Source: JARRNE01 sp963824085
GTDB lineage: Bacteria > Pseudomonadota > Gammaproteobacteria > Chromatiales > Chromatiaceae
Length of the DNA stretch: 64,000 nt
Reading direction: 5' to 3'
Assembly (NCBI GenBank): GCA_963824085.1
Contig: CAWGNT010000024.1
Span: forward strand, 1-64,000
Shown: positions 45,430 to 54,673 of the stretch, in pieces
How the letters are laid out: every line of letters begins with the position of its first letter
Numbering within the stretch: the stretch's first letter is position 1
Position numbers and translations under genes: made by a program
Notes under the pieces: generated by a model
What the model was told of the DNA's origin: nothing
Databases searched by the model: none
The model's input: only the letters and a program-made list of their open reading frames with translations

Positions 45430-46385
45430 ACGCCTCGGTCCACTTCTACGACTACCACCCCGAGCCGGCAGATATGCGTGCCGAGGTCATCAAAGGTCTC
45501 TCGGAGGGGCAGAAGCGGATCGCCCCCAAGTTCTTCTACGACCGCCGCGGCTCCCAGCTGTTCGACGCCATCACGGAGCTCCCGGAGTATTATCCCACCC
45601 GCACCGAGATCGGTATCCTCAGGTCACATGGCGCCGAGATGGCGGACCTGGTGGGCCGCGGGGCTTTGCTGGTGGAGCTGGGGAGCGGCAGCAGCCTGAA
45701 GATCCGGGTGCTGCTGAATGCCTTGCAGCCGTCGGTCTACGTCCCGGTCGACATCTCGCGCGAGCACCTGCTGGAGTCGGCGACGGATCTCGCCGGGAGC
45801 TTCCCCGGACTGGAGGTCCACGCCGCCTGCGCCGATTATTCCGTCCCTTTCGAGCTGCCAGTCGAGCCGAGCGGACATGGCGGCCGCGCCGCTTTTTTTC
45901 CCGGCTCCAGCATCGGCAACTTCGATCCAGTCGAGGCGTTCCGATTCCTGCAGCGGGTAGGCGCATTAGTGGGCAACGGCGGCAAGCTTCTTATCGGGGT
46001 GGATCTCGTCAAAAACGCAGAGACGCTGCGCGCCGCCTACAACGATGCGCAGGGGATTACGGCGGACTTCAACCTGAATCTGTTGCGGCGGATCAACCGA
46101 GAGCTCGACGCGGACTTCGATCTCTCCTTGTTCGAGCACGACGCCTTCTTCAACGAGCGCGAAAGTCGGATCGAGATGCACCTCGTGAGCCGTGCAGTCC
46201 AGAACGTATGGGTGGCTGGGAGGAGGTTTACGTTCCATGAAGGGGAGTCGATCCACACGGAAAACTCGTACAAGTACACCATTGAAGGTTTTCAGTCCCT
46301 GGCACGCAACGCGGGGTTCGAGCCGGAGCGGTGCTGGACGGATCCGAATCGGCTGTTCAGCGTTCACTGCCTGCGATTCGGCTGA
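45426..46385 (+). CDS. egtD: L-histidine N-alpha-methyltransferase EgtD
   Basis: EgtD trimethylates histidine to hercynine with SAM, the first step of ergothioneine synthesis. From ATG 45426 the 319-residue protein shows IAPKFFYDRRGSQLFDAITE, LPEYYPTRTE, LLVELGSGSSLKIRVLLNAL (SAM-binding), YVPVDISREHL, and AAFFPGSSIGNFDPVEAFRF, followed by LLIGVDLVKNAETLRAAYND. These are all diagnostic of EgtD. Together with EgtB this makes the minimal bacterial pathway; a beta-lyase for the final step would have to be elsewhere. Confidence 0.95.
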   Translation: MNASVHFYDYHPEPADMRAEVIKGLSEGQKRIAPKFFYDRRGSQLFDAITELPEYYPTRTEIGILRSHGAEMADLVGRGALLVELGSGSSLKIRVLLNALQPSVYVPVDISREHLLESATDLAGSFPGLEVHAACADYSVPFELPVEPSGHGGRAAFFPGSSIGNFDPVEAFRFLQRVGALVGNGGKLLIGVDLVKNAETLRAAYNDAQGITADFNLNLLRRINRELDADFDLSLFEHDAFFNERESRIEMHLVSRAVQNVWVAGRRFTFHEGESIHTENSYKYTIEGFQSLARNAGFEPERCWTDPNRLFSVHCLRFG

Positions 46386-46481
46386 CCAGCCACCAGCCGT
46401 CGATCTTCTGCCCTTGCTTCCGCATCGAGACCGCCCCGGGTAGTATTCGGCCTCTCCCGCCGTCTGCATGCAGTCCACCCC

Positions 46482-49271
46482 ATGAACGATACCCCCGCCG
46501 ATCAAGAGCTCCAGAGGGATATCCAGCTCTTTACCGCCCTGCTCGGGGAGGTGCTGCGGGAGCACAGCCGCAAACGCGTGCTGGTTCTGGTCGAGCGTCT
46601 GCGGGACGGGTTCGCGAGATTGCGCGAGAAGGACGACTGGAAGCTGCGCGAGAAGCTGATGCGGCGTATCGAGGGGCTTGATCCCCAGACCCTGTCGGAG
46701 GTGATCCGCGCCTTCGCCATCTACTTCGGGCTGGTCAATGCGGCGGAGGAGGTGCACGCGCATCTCGGGCGCATGGACCGCGTCAGCGCCGGGGGTCCAC
46801 TGTGGGTCGGGTCCTTCGACGATACCGTGCGCCAGCTCGAGACCGACGGGATCAGCCCGGAGAGCTTCCAGAGTCTACTCGAGCATCTGGTGTATCTTCC
46901 GGTCTTCACTGCGCACCCCACCGAGGCGAAACGGCGGACCATCCTGGAGACATTCCGGCGCATTTTCCTCATTGCCCAGGATCTTCACAAGCGCCGGCTC
47001 AACGACGAGGAGCTGGAGGAGAAGCTCAAGGCCATCGTTACCGAGATCCAGATCCTGTGGAAGACCGACGAGGTGCGGGTGCACAAACCCCAGGTCACGG
47101 ACGAGGTCCGCCGCGGCCTCCATTTCTTCCGGGAATCCTTGTTCGAGGCCGTGCCGGAGGTCTACCGCAATCTGGAGAAGGCGGTAAAAAGGGTCTATGG
47201 CGCCGAGAGTGGCGTCCGGGTCCCGAGCTTGATCCGCTTCGGGTCCTGGATCGGTGGCGATCGCGACGGCAACCCCTTGGTCCAGCCAGAGACGACGGAG
47301 CTCGCGGTACGGATGCACTGCGAGCTGGTCCTCGAGGCGTACATCGAGCGGGTAAAGCTCCTGCGGCGCATGCTCAGCCACTCCGACACCCTGTGCCGGC
47401 CATCACCTGCCTTCCTCGACAGCCTTGATGCGGATGAGGGCTACTGGTTCGACACCATGGGCCAGGGGCAGCGCCGCTACGTCCACGAGCCCTACCGCCG
47501 CAAGCTGGCCGTCATCAACCATCGACTGCTGGCGAACCTGAGCCGGGTGCGCGCCCGAATCGCGGGAGAGCGGGACGGCCTCCCGGAGGGTTACGGTAGC
47601 GCTCGCGACTTTCTGAGCGATCTCTACCTCATCCGAGACTCGCTGATCAGTCACGGGGATGCCAACGCGGCGGCCGGCCCCCTGCAGGACCTCATTCGGC
47701 TGGCGGAGACATTCGGCTTCCATCTGATGCATCTGGATCTGCGCCAGGAGTCGACGCGGCACACGGCCGCGGTAACAGAGCTCTTCGCCCGCCAGCCGGG
47801 AGCGCCTTACTACGAGGCCTTCAACGAGTCCCAGCGCCTGGTCGCCCTGGCCGAGGCGATCGCGCATCCCCACCCGTTCGTTATCGACAAGGCGACTTTG
47901 ACCCCGGAGGCCCGCGACACCCTTGAGGTCTTCGAGGTCATGGCCCGGATGCGGGCTGAGGTGAGCCCACAGGCGTTCGGCGCCTACGTGATCTCCATGA
48001 CCCACACCGCGAGCCACGTCATGGAGGTCATGCTCCTCGCCCGCCTGGCCGGACTCGCCGGACGCGACCAGCGCGGCTGGTTCTGCGACATCCAGATCTC
48101 GCCGCTGTTCGAGACCATCGACGACCTCACCCACATCGACGGGGTGCTGACGGCGCTGTTCGAGAACGAGACCTATGCGGCCTTGCTAAGGGCTTCTGGC
48201 AACCACCAGGAGGTGATGCTGGGCTATTCCGACTCGTGCAAGGACGGGGGCATCCTGGCGTCGGGGTGGGGGCTCTACGAAGCGCAAAAGACGGCCGTCG
48301 AGCTGGCCGATGACCGCGGTATTTCCCTCCGCTTGTTCCATGGGCGCGGGGGCACGGTGGGTCGCGGCGGAGGGCCTACGCACGAGGCCATCCTGGCGCA
48401 GCCCCCCGATACAGTTCACGGCCAGATCAAGTTCACCGAGCAGGGAGAAGTCCTCTCGTACCGGTACGCCAACCCAGAGACGGCCCGCTACGAGCTGACA
48501 GTGGGTATCAGCGGTCTCATCAAGGCTAGCCGCTGCCTCATCGAGTCGCCCAAGGAGGACCGCAGGGATTTTCTGGGCGTCATGGACGAGCTGGCGAGCT
48601 ACGGCGAGGATGCCTACCGCCGCCTGATCCATGGCACCGAAGGCATTCTCGATTACTTCTATGAAGTGACGCCGGTCGACGCCATCGCCCTCCTGAACAT
48701 CGGCTCGCGCCCGTCCCATCGCAAGAAGGCGGACCGCTCGCTCGGGTCCATCCGAGCCATTCCCTGGGTCTTCGGCTGGGCCCAGTCGCGCCATACCCTG
48801 CCGGCCTGGTTCGGCATCGGCGAGGCGCTGGAGCGCTGGCGCGGCAACGATCTCGAGCGCCTGGTCAAGCTGCAGAAGATGTACCAGGAGTGGCCGTTCT
48901 TTCGTGCCATCTTGAGTAACACCCAGATGTCGCTCTTCAAGGCGGAAATGCATATTGCCCGCCAGTATGTCCGCCTTTCCCAGGATCGGGAGCGTGCCGA
49001 GGCCATCTTCGACCTGATCGAAGCAGAGTATCGGCGCACCTTGACTCAGGTCCTCCATGTCGCGGGGCTGCGGGGGCTCATGGAGGAGACACCCGCCTTG
49101 CAGCTCTCCCTCGCCAGGCGCAACATCTATCTGGACCCTCTGAACCACGTCCAATTGTCGCTTCTGGAGCGCTATCGCGCGCAGGCCTCTCAGGAGCAGC
49201 GCGAGCAGTGGCTCGATCCGCTTTTGCGCTCGATCAACGCTATTGCCGCAGGCATGCGCAACACAGGCTGA
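46482..49271 (+). CDS. ppc: Phosphoenolpyruvate carboxylase
   Basis: PEP carboxylase makes oxaloacetate from PEP and bicarbonate to replenish the TCA cycle. The 929-residue protein (883 in E. coli) contains FTAHPTEAKRRTILETFRRI (catalytic His), GSWIGGDRDGNPLV, FHLMHLDLRQES, VMLGYSDSCKDGGILASGWG (catalytic Lys) and RLFHGRGGTVGRGGGPTHEA (Gly-rich loop). It ends at MRNTG, the expected C-terminus. A start at ATG 46482 gives MNDTPADQELQRDIQLFTAL, typical of the family. It lies 96 bp after egtD on the same strand. No regulatory signal was seen. Confidence 0.96.
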   Translation: MNDTPADQELQRDIQLFTALLGEVLREHSRKRVLVLVERLRDGFARLREKDDWKLREKLMRRIEGLDPQTLSEVIRAFAIYFGLVNAAEEVHAHLGRMDRVSAGGPLWVGSFDDTVRQLETDGISPESFQSLLEHLVYLPVFTAHPTEAKRRTILETFRRIFLIAQDLHKRRLNDEELEEKLKAIVTEIQILWKTDEVRVHKPQVTDEVRRGLHFFRESLFEAVPEVYRNLEKAVKRVYGAESGVRVPSLIRFGSWIGGDRDGNPLVQPETTELAVRMHCELVLEAYIERVKLLRRMLSHSDTLCRPSPAFLDSLDADEGYWFDTMGQGQRRYVHEPYRRKLAVINHRLLANLSRVRARIAGERDGLPEGYGSARDFLSDLYLIRDSLISHGDANAAAGPLQDLIRLAETFGFHLMHLDLRQESTRHTAAVTELFARQPGAPYYEAFNESQRLVALAEAIAHPHPFVIDKATLTPEARDTLEVFEVMARMRAEVSPQAFGAYVISMTHTASHVMEVMLLARLAGLAGRDQRGWFCDIQISPLFETIDDLTHIDGVLTALFENETYAALLRASGNHQEVMLGYSDSCKDGGILASGWGLYEAQKTAVELADDRGISLRLFHGRGGTVGRGGGPTHEAILAQPPDTVHGQIKFTEQGEVLSYRYANPETARYELTVGISGLIKASRCLIESPKEDRRDFLGVMDELASYGEDAYRRLIHGTEGILDYFYEVTPVDAIALLNIGSRPSHRKKADRSLGSIRAIPWVFGWAQSRHTLPAWFGIGEALERWRGNDLERLVKLQKMYQEWPFFRAILSNTQMSLFKAEMHIARQYVRLSQDRERAEAIFDLIEAEYRRTLTQVLHVAGLRGLMEETPALQLSLARRNIYLDPLNHVQLSLLERYRAQASQEQREQWLDPLLRSINAIAAGMRNTG

Positions 49272-49458
49272 CCGAACGCTACGGCCGCAATCGCGACATG
49301 AGGGCGATGGAATTCCGTCCCGCGCGCCCACAGTTGCAGTCGAGAGGGCGCCAGCCTCCAGCCGACAGTTGGTCATGTTTGTCAGTGCCGCAGCAGGCGA
49401 TCATCGGGACGCTCCGACTGAGATGAATCCGCTCCCCGAGCTCGAGAGGAGACCGCCA

Positions 49459-49551
49459 GTGCGGCGTAGCGTCTGGGTCAAGGCCCTCGGCTTTGTCCTG
49501 CTGCTGAGCAGCGTCGGCCTCGTTTCGTGCCAGTCCCTCTTCGCCCTGTGA
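49459..49551 (+). CDS. Tiny putative lipoprotein or hydrophobic peptide upstream of xpaC
   Basis: From GTG 49459 (GAGGAG upstream) the frame encodes 30 residues: a positive start (RR, K), a hydrophobic core ALGFVLLLSSVGLV, and SCQSLFAL at the end. LVSC is a lipobox, which would leave a mature lipopeptide of seven residues. ATG 49423 in the same frame would add 12 residues. The stop overlaps the GTG start of xpaC (GTGA), so translation is coupled. It might be a genuine entericidin-like lipopeptide, a leader, or a signal-anchored peptide; I know no homologue. Confidence 0.45.
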   Translation: MRRSVWVKALGFVLLLSSVGLVSCQSLFAL

Positions 49552-50444
49552 GCGCGCCACACGAGGATCGCCCCACCGTCGGACTGGCCGACTTCCTGCT
49601 TGGGCCACGCGCGGAAGAGGGCGGCGGCGGGCGGCGCGCCCAGCGGGTCAAAGGCTCGTTGCTCTTCGTGCTGCCCGTCCCCATGCTGATTGCCGCACTG
49701 CTTGCACTCGGGAGTGGAAGGCTGGGCGCCTTTGCGGCGAACGCGGGCGGGTTCGCACTCTTCATGGCGGCGGCGTACCTGACCCGTCGTGGTATCCGCG
49801 AGTCCAGCGATCTGCGGCCGTGGCGCTTCGATGCCTGGCATCTGCCGAGGGTTCCCCTCCATGACATTGGGGGCGCATTGCTTGCCCTCACAACGGGTCT
49901 TTCCGCCTTTTTCGCCGCGGGGCATGGTGCGGCCATTAGTGTCGCCTTCGGTGCCGTGGCGGCGATCGCCTTTCATCTGCTGTACGGGTTCGCGCCATTG
50001 CAGCGCCCGCCTCGGCGCTTCGACCGCAGCGCCGAGGCCAAAGCGGTCGCGACGGCCCTGACGGAGGCGGAGCGGCGCATCATCGCAATCGAGCAGGCGA
50101 GTCGCGCCATAGCCAACCCGGAGCTCAGGTCACGCCTGGGACGCATCGCCGCTCGCGGCCGCCAGATCCTCGAGCGCATCGCCGAGCGGCCACAGTCCAT
50201 GCGCCGGGCGCGCAAGTTTCTCACCGTCTACCTGGACGGCGCTCAGCAGGTCTCCGAGGGTTACGCCCGCACCCATCGGGTGGCAGACTCCCGCGAGCTC
50301 GAGCAGAATTTCCGCAACGTATTGATCACCATCGAGGACGTGTTCGCCGAACAGGAAAGGAAGCTCTTGGAGACGGACCTGATGGATCTGGACGTGCAGA
50401 TCGAGGTCCTCACCAAGCAGCTGAAACGGGAAGGGATCGTTTGA
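49548..50444 (+). CDS. XpaC-family membrane protein (5-bromo-4-chloroindolyl phosphate hydrolysis)
   Basis: A 298-residue protein from GTG 49548 (MSAPHEDRPTVGLADFLLGP), with four membrane segments (about residues 38-125: LLFVLPVPMLIAALLALGSG, FALFMAAAYL, GALLALTTGLSAFFAAG and ISVAFGAVAAIAFHLLYGF). A long cytoplasmic helical region follows: IIAIEQASRAIANPELRSRL, GRIAARGRQILERIAERPQS and LEQNFRNVLITIEDVFAEQE. This is the XpaC/DUF2040-like family found beside telA. The function is unknown despite the name, which came from a plate assay. It immediately precedes telA (29 bp). Confidence 0.82.
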   Translation: MSAPHEDRPTVGLADFLLGPRAEEGGGGRRAQRVKGSLLFVLPVPMLIAALLALGSGRLGAFAANAGGFALFMAAAYLTRRGIRESSDLRPWRFDAWHLPRVPLHDIGGALLALTTGLSAFFAAGHGAAISVAFGAVAAIAFHLLYGFAPLQRPPRRFDRSAEAKAVATALTEAERRIIAIEQASRAIANPELRSRLGRIAARGRQILERIAERPQSMRRARKFLTVYLDGAQQVSEGYARTHRVADSRELEQNFRNVLITIEDVFAEQERKLLETDLMDLDVQIEVLTKQLKREGIV

Positions 50445-50472
50445 GGCGACGCTGAGACGAGAGGAGGACGGG

Positions 50473-51631
50473 ATGGCTGACACAAAGACTCGGGAAGTCA
50501 CCGCAAGGGACGATGAGGCTGCGAAGGGACAATCGCCGCATGCGGCCATGTCCGAGCTGACGGGGGACATGGGTCTCGCGAGTGACCTGGCCCCGAGAGA
50601 GCCCGAGAAGATCGGTGCCCTGCTCAAGGAGCTCGATCTCACCGACAGCCAGTCCGTGCTCTTCTTCGGCAGCCAAGGCCCAGCAGCAGCTCACGACCGT
50701 CTCGGATCAGATGCTCGAGGGGGTGCGCAGCAAGGACGTGGGGCCGGCCGGGGAGGCCCTCAACGAGATGGTCACGGCGCTGCGCGGCTTCGACGTCGAT
50801 CGCCTGGACCCGAATCGCAAGCAGGGCCTCTTCGACCGCCTCATGGGTAAGGGCAAGCCGGTCGTCAGGTTCCTTCAGGAGTACGAGGAGGTGCGCCAGC
50901 ACATCGACCGCATCACCGACGAGCTGGAGCGTCACAAGAGCCGGCTGCTCTATGACGTGACCTCCCTCGACCGGCTGTACGATGCCAACCTGGAATACTT
51001 CCGGACGCTGGAGCTCTATATTGCCGCCGGCGAGGCGAAGCTGCGCGAGCTGGACGAGGAGACGATCCCCGCCTTGGCGCGGACCGTCGAGGCCGGAACG
51101 GACATGGTGGAGGCTCAGAACCTGCGGGATCTGCGCGCGGCACGGGACGACCTGGAGCGCCGCGTGCACGACCTGCGCCTCACCCGTCAGGTGTCCATGC
51201 AGAGCCTGCCGAGCATCCGACTGGTGCAGGAGAACGACAAGGGTCTGATCAACAAGATCAACTCCACCCTGGTCAACACGGTGCCCCTGTGGCGCCAGCA
51301 GCTCGCTCAGGCCGTGACCATCTACCGCTCCAGCCAGGCCGCGGAGACGGTCAAGGCGGCGACCGATCTCACCAACGAGCTCCTCAGCGCCAACGCGGCG
51401 AACCTGAAGCAGGCCAACGCCGAGGCGCGCCGCCAGATCGAGCGCGGAGTGTTCGACATCGAGGTCATCAAGCAGGCCAATCAATCCCTCATCGAGACCA
51501 TCGAGGAGAGCCTCCAAATCGCCGACGAGGGTAAGCGCGCTCGCGCCGATGCGACCGCCCAGCTCCAGCAGCTGGAGGCAGAGCTCCGCAAGTCCCTGGC
51601 CGCCGCGAGTGCGAGGGCCGACGAGCGCTAA
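50473..51631 (+). CDS. telA: TelA family toxic-anion resistance protein (one frameshift)
   Basis: TelA proteins are linked to tellurite and stress resistance, usually with XpaC. From ATG 50473, MADTKTREVTARDDEAAKGQ leads to GALLKELDLTDSQSVLFFG. One extra base near 50671 shifts the frame; the other frame goes on AKAQQQLTTVSDQMLEGVRS, KDVGPAGEALNEMVTALRGF, then FLQEYEEVRQHIDRITDELE. The expected TelA sequence is FFGAKAQ, so an inserted base explains it exactly. The rest is a long coiled, charged helical protein (NLEYFRTLELYIAAGEAKLR; SRLLYDVTSLDRLYDANLEY). Repaired length is about 386, normal for the family. A sequencing error is as likely as a true mutation. Confidence 0.88.
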
Positions 51632-51662
51632 AGCGTGGCGGCCGGAGCGCCTGGTTCGGCTG

Positions 51663-51693
51663 CCCTCGCCCCCTCTCGGGGTCGGGGTGAGGG
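51663..51693. repeat. REP-like hairpin between telA and htpX-like gene
   Basis: CCCTCGCCCC (51663-51672) pairs with GGGGTGAGGG (51684-51693) with one mismatch around an 11-base loop. This CCCTC...GAGGG motif is common between genes in proteobacteria; it may stabilise or end telA mRNA. Confidence 0.55.
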
Positions 51694-51758
51694 GCGACGG
51701 ACGCCCGATGCCGCACTGTGCTTTGAGACGACCGCGGCAAGCCCCAATCTCAGGAGCC

Positions 51759-52727
51759 ATGAACGAGGAACGATTGCTCTCCCACAAGCTGCAAAACAGC
51801 CTCCAGACCGTCCTCCTGGTGGGGATGCTGGCTGTGCTGCTCACATACCTCGCTTGGTTTATCGGTGGTCCCGTGCTGGCCTGGGGCACCCTGATCGGCG
51901 TGGTGGTCCTGGCGATGACTAACCCGATTGCCTCACCGCGTCTGCTCATGTCCCTGTACCGCGCCCGGCCGATCCGTCAGGGCGAGGCGCCGCGACTCTA
52001 CGCCATCGTGGACGAGCTGAGCTACCGCGCCGGGCTTGAGCGGTCGCCCGTACTCTACCTGGTGCCCACACGCTTGATGAACGCCTTTACAACCGGCGAC
52101 CGTCGCGACGCCGCCATCGCCCTTTCCGACGGTTTGCTGCGCCGCATGCAGCTGCGTGAGCTGGCCGGGGTGCTGGCCCACGAGATCAGCCATGTGGCAA
52201 ATGGCGATGTCCGAGTGATGGCCTTCGCCGACCTGGTCAGCCGCGTCACCAGGATGTTGAGTCTGTTCGGGCAGGTCCTGCTGCTGGTCAGCTTGCCGCT
52301 GTGGCTGCTGAGCGCAGTGGAGATCCCCTGGATGCCGATCCTTTTGCTGCTCTTCGCACCTACGTTGAGTGCGCTGGTCCAGCTTGCCCTCTCGCGCAGT
52401 CGGGAGCTGGAGGCAGACCGGAGCGCGGTCGAGCTGTCCGGGGACCCGGAGGGCCTGGCCTCGGCGCTGCAGAAGCTGGAGCGCCGACAGGGCGGACTCT
52501 GGGAGCGCATCTTCATGCCCGGGCGACGGATCCCAGAGCCCTCCGTGCTGCGTACCCATCCTCCCACCGACGAGCGCGTCCAGCGTCTGCTCGAGCTGCG
52601 GGGGCGCGGGTCGCTGGCTCGTCCCCTGCCCGGGGTGGTCGAGCCCACGCTTTGGGATCGCTTCGGAGTCCTTGCCAAGCGGTTGCCGCTGGGGCCGCGC
52701 TGGCATATTAGCGGCCTCTGGTACTGA
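51759..52727 (+). CDS. M48-family zinc metalloprotease (HtpX-like)
   Basis: From ATG 51759 (CAGGAG upstream) a 322-residue inner-membrane protease. Two N-terminal segments (TVLLVGMLAVLLTYLAWFIG; VLAWGTLIGVVVLAM) precede the catalytic block LAGVLAHEISHVANGDVRVM, with HEISH as zinc ligands and nucleophilic Glu. A second membrane pair (LLLVSLPLWLLSAV; ILLLLFAPTLSALVQLALSR) is followed by SRELEADRSAVELSGDPEGL, which supplies the third zinc ligand (Glu in ELEAD). HtpX degrades damaged membrane proteins. Its place in a cluster with XpaC-TelA suggests envelope stress. Confidence 0.92.
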   Translation: MNEERLLSHKLQNSLQTVLLVGMLAVLLTYLAWFIGGPVLAWGTLIGVVVLAMTNPIASPRLLMSLYRARPIRQGEAPRLYAIVDELSYRAGLERSPVLYLVPTRLMNAFTTGDRRDAAIALSDGLLRRMQLRELAGVLAHEISHVANGDVRVMAFADLVSRVTRMLSLFGQVLLLVSLPLWLLSAVEIPWMPILLLLFAPTLSALVQLALSRSRELEADRSAVELSGDPEGLASALQKLERRQGGLWERIFMPGRRIPEPSVLRTHPPTDERVQRLLELRGRGSLARPLPGVVEPTLWDRFGVLAKRLPLGPRWHISGLWY

Positions 52728-52739
52728 TGCCGGGGGGGT

Positions 52740-52769
52740 ATGACTGACGCGACGGCCGACGAGCCATGA
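52740..52769 (+). other. Possible nine-codon leader peptide overlapping the next start
   Basis: ATG 52740 follows GGGGGGGT and encodes MTDATADEP, stopping at TGA 52767-52769. That stop overlaps the ATG of the next gene at 52766 (ATGA), which would allow coupled translation. It may be coincidence. Confidence 0.25.
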
Positions 52770-53827
52770 CCGTTCTTCCGCCCACGCCGCTTGGGCCTGC
52801 CGTCCACGAGGCGGTCCCCAAGACCGGGGTCGACCAGGATCAACCTCCACAGCAGGCCGTCGCCCTGAGTGACGCCGAGCGCCGCCAGATTGCCGATGCT
52901 GTCGATGCGGGGGCCAGGCAGTATTTCGGCGAGCGGCGCGAGCGGGTGACTCAGTTCGTCACCGAGCATTATTCCTTTCGCGGCTCGCTCCGGCTGCACC
53001 GTCACGCCCTCGGTCTGGACCTGCTGCGCGCGCCCGCGAATGTCCTCTGGGCTGTCCCCTACCTCGGGGTCAATCTCTCCAGGGCTGCACTGCATCGGAG
53101 CGGTGCGCGGAGACTGGCGGCGGCGCTGCAGCGGCTGCGGCCCGGCTTCCAGACGGCCGTCCAGCGGGAGGTGCTCCGGCTCGTCCAGGAGGAGCTGCTC
53201 GGGCTGCCCGCCGGGCACCGGGTGGGCGGGCCGGATGCGCTGGCCGCCGCGGTTCTCTCTCAGCCCACCGTTGCCGGGGCGATCGAGCGCTACCTGGCGT
53301 CAATTCGCGTCCGTGCAGAGGACCCCGCCTTTCGTCGAGCACTGACGGCGGATCTTGCCAGCTACGCCGTGACGCGGGCTGCCGCCTCAGACCTGGTGTG
53401 TGCGGCGCTGACGACCACCTCGGGAGCGCTCGCCTTTGGCAAGCTCACCCCCGGGGCACTCTCCGCGGGACCTGCACTCGCCGCCTTGCTGGCGCAGCAG
53501 GCCGCCGTCTCTCAATTTCTGCTCGGGCCGACCTTGGGTGCTTGGTACTATGGAGTCATTCCCGCGACAGCCTCGGCGGGGCTGATCGCCGCATCGACCG
53601 GCGGGGTCGCAACGGGGCTTGCTCTCTTCGCGGCGTTTGCCGGTCTCGCGGCCGATCCGTTGCAGGCCCGGATGGGGATCCACCGGCGACGCCTGCTGCG
53701 GCTGATCGACGCTCTGGAACAGCGCTTCTTCGGGGTCGCCCGCCACGGCTTTCGCCCGCGGGATCAGTACCTCGCCCGTGTCTTCGACCTCATCGATGTC
53801 CTGCGAGGGGCTGCCGCTTTGCGTTGA
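52766..53827 (+). CDS. Uncharacterised helical membrane protein (DUF6635-like)
   Basis: A 353-residue protein with a polar N-terminus, an amphipathic region (AVDAGARQYFGERRERVTQF, VTEHYSFRGSLRLHRHALGL), then one hydrophobic stretch near residues 75-95 and a highly hydrophobic region of two to three segments (about 205-295: AALTTTSGALAFGKL, GPALAALLAQQAAVSQFLLG, GGVATGLALFAAFAGLAADP). The C-terminus reads RLLRLIDALEQRFFGVARHG. I do not recognise a catalytic motif. The resemblance to DUF6635 is from memory and weak. Same strand and spacing as its neighbours; likely part of the XpaC-TelA-HtpX cluster. Confidence 0.6.
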   Translation: MTVLPPTPLGPAVHEAVPKTGVDQDQPPQQAVALSDAERRQIADAVDAGARQYFGERRERVTQFVTEHYSFRGSLRLHRHALGLDLLRAPANVLWAVPYLGVNLSRAALHRSGARRLAAALQRLRPGFQTAVQREVLRLVQEELLGLPAGHRVGGPDALAAAVLSQPTVAGAIERYLASIRVRAEDPAFRRALTADLASYAVTRAAASDLVCAALTTTSGALAFGKLTPGALSAGPALAALLAQQAAVSQFLLGPTLGAWYYGVIPATASAGLIAASTGGVATGLALFAAFAGLAADPLQARMGIHRRRLLRLIDALEQRFFGVARHGFRPRDQYLARVFDLIDVLRGAAALR

Positions 53828-53882
53828 AACACCGAAGCCACGGCTTCGGTAGCGGTGCGGACGCGCACCCAAGGAGATGCAC

Positions 53883-54452
53883 ATGCTTCCGCAGGACCTC
53901 CACATCCATACCACCTGGTCGACGGGGGACGGTGCCATCGTCCCAGAGCAGACCATCGCACTGATCGCCCGGCTGCGCCATGCGCAGGTGGTGGGGATCA
54001 GCGACCACCTGGAGCTGATCGGGGAGGATCGCTTCGACGAGTATCGGCGGCAAGTCCGTGCCGCCGGGCTCAAGGTGGGAATGGAGGTCAACGGTCACGG
54101 TTGGGTCCGGGCGGCGACGGAAGTGACTTGCGACTACCGCATCTACCACTGCTTCGACCGCGACGCGGACTACGCGGGACTCGATTGGCTCGTCGACACT
54201 GGCGCCCCCGTGATCGTGGCCCACCCCAACGCGCTCGATACGGATCTCAACCGCGTGCCCCCTGAATGCCTTATCGAGATCAACAACCGCTACGTCTGGC
54301 GCTGCGACTGGGCGAGCTTCTACGGGCCTTTCGTGGACCGCTTCCAGTTCGTTATCGGGTCGGATGCCCACCAGCCCAACTGGCTCAACCAGACTGTGGC
54401 GCGATATGTGGCCGCAGAGCTAGGGGTGAAGGAGAAGCTTCTGTTTAGCTGA
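53883..54452 (+). CDS. PHP-domain phosphoesterase-like protein
   Basis: A 189-residue PHP protein. ATG 53883 is preceded by AAGGAG with a six-base gap. The metal-binding motifs are in order: LHIHTTWSTGDG (H-x-H), VVGISDHLELIGED (D-H), GMEVNGHGW (E), YRIYHCFDRD (H), IVAHPNALDTDLN and FVIGSDAHQPNW (D-x-H). PHP domains hydrolyse phosphoesters (histidinol phosphatase, trehalose-6-phosphate or polymerase-type subgroups), using two or three metal ions. The substrate cannot be assigned. It is the last gene of the cluster beginning at 49459. Confidence 0.85.
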   Translation: MLPQDLHIHTTWSTGDGAIVPEQTIALIARLRHAQVVGISDHLELIGEDRFDEYRRQVRAAGLKVGMEVNGHGWVRAATEVTCDYRIYHCFDRDADYAGLDWLVDTGAPVIVAHPNALDTDLNRVPPECLIEINNRYVWRCDWASFYGPFVDRFQFVIGSDAHQPNWLNQTVARYVAAELGVKEKLLFS

Positions 54453-54673
54453 TCAGCATCGTGGGTCAGGTGCGCCCATTGGCGGGTCGGCGGGACCGCC
54501 GGCGCCACGGATGGGGCCGTCGAGCTACACGGATGTATTCAGGGCGTGTCCTGCTGGCCCGTACCCGACCCTGGTCCGGCAGCAGAGTCCTGGTGCTGAC
54601 CACCTCTGTTTGCTGTCCCGTACTCAGTCGTCAGATGGCGCTGTTCTCGGCATGGGTCCCCGCCATTGCTCTA

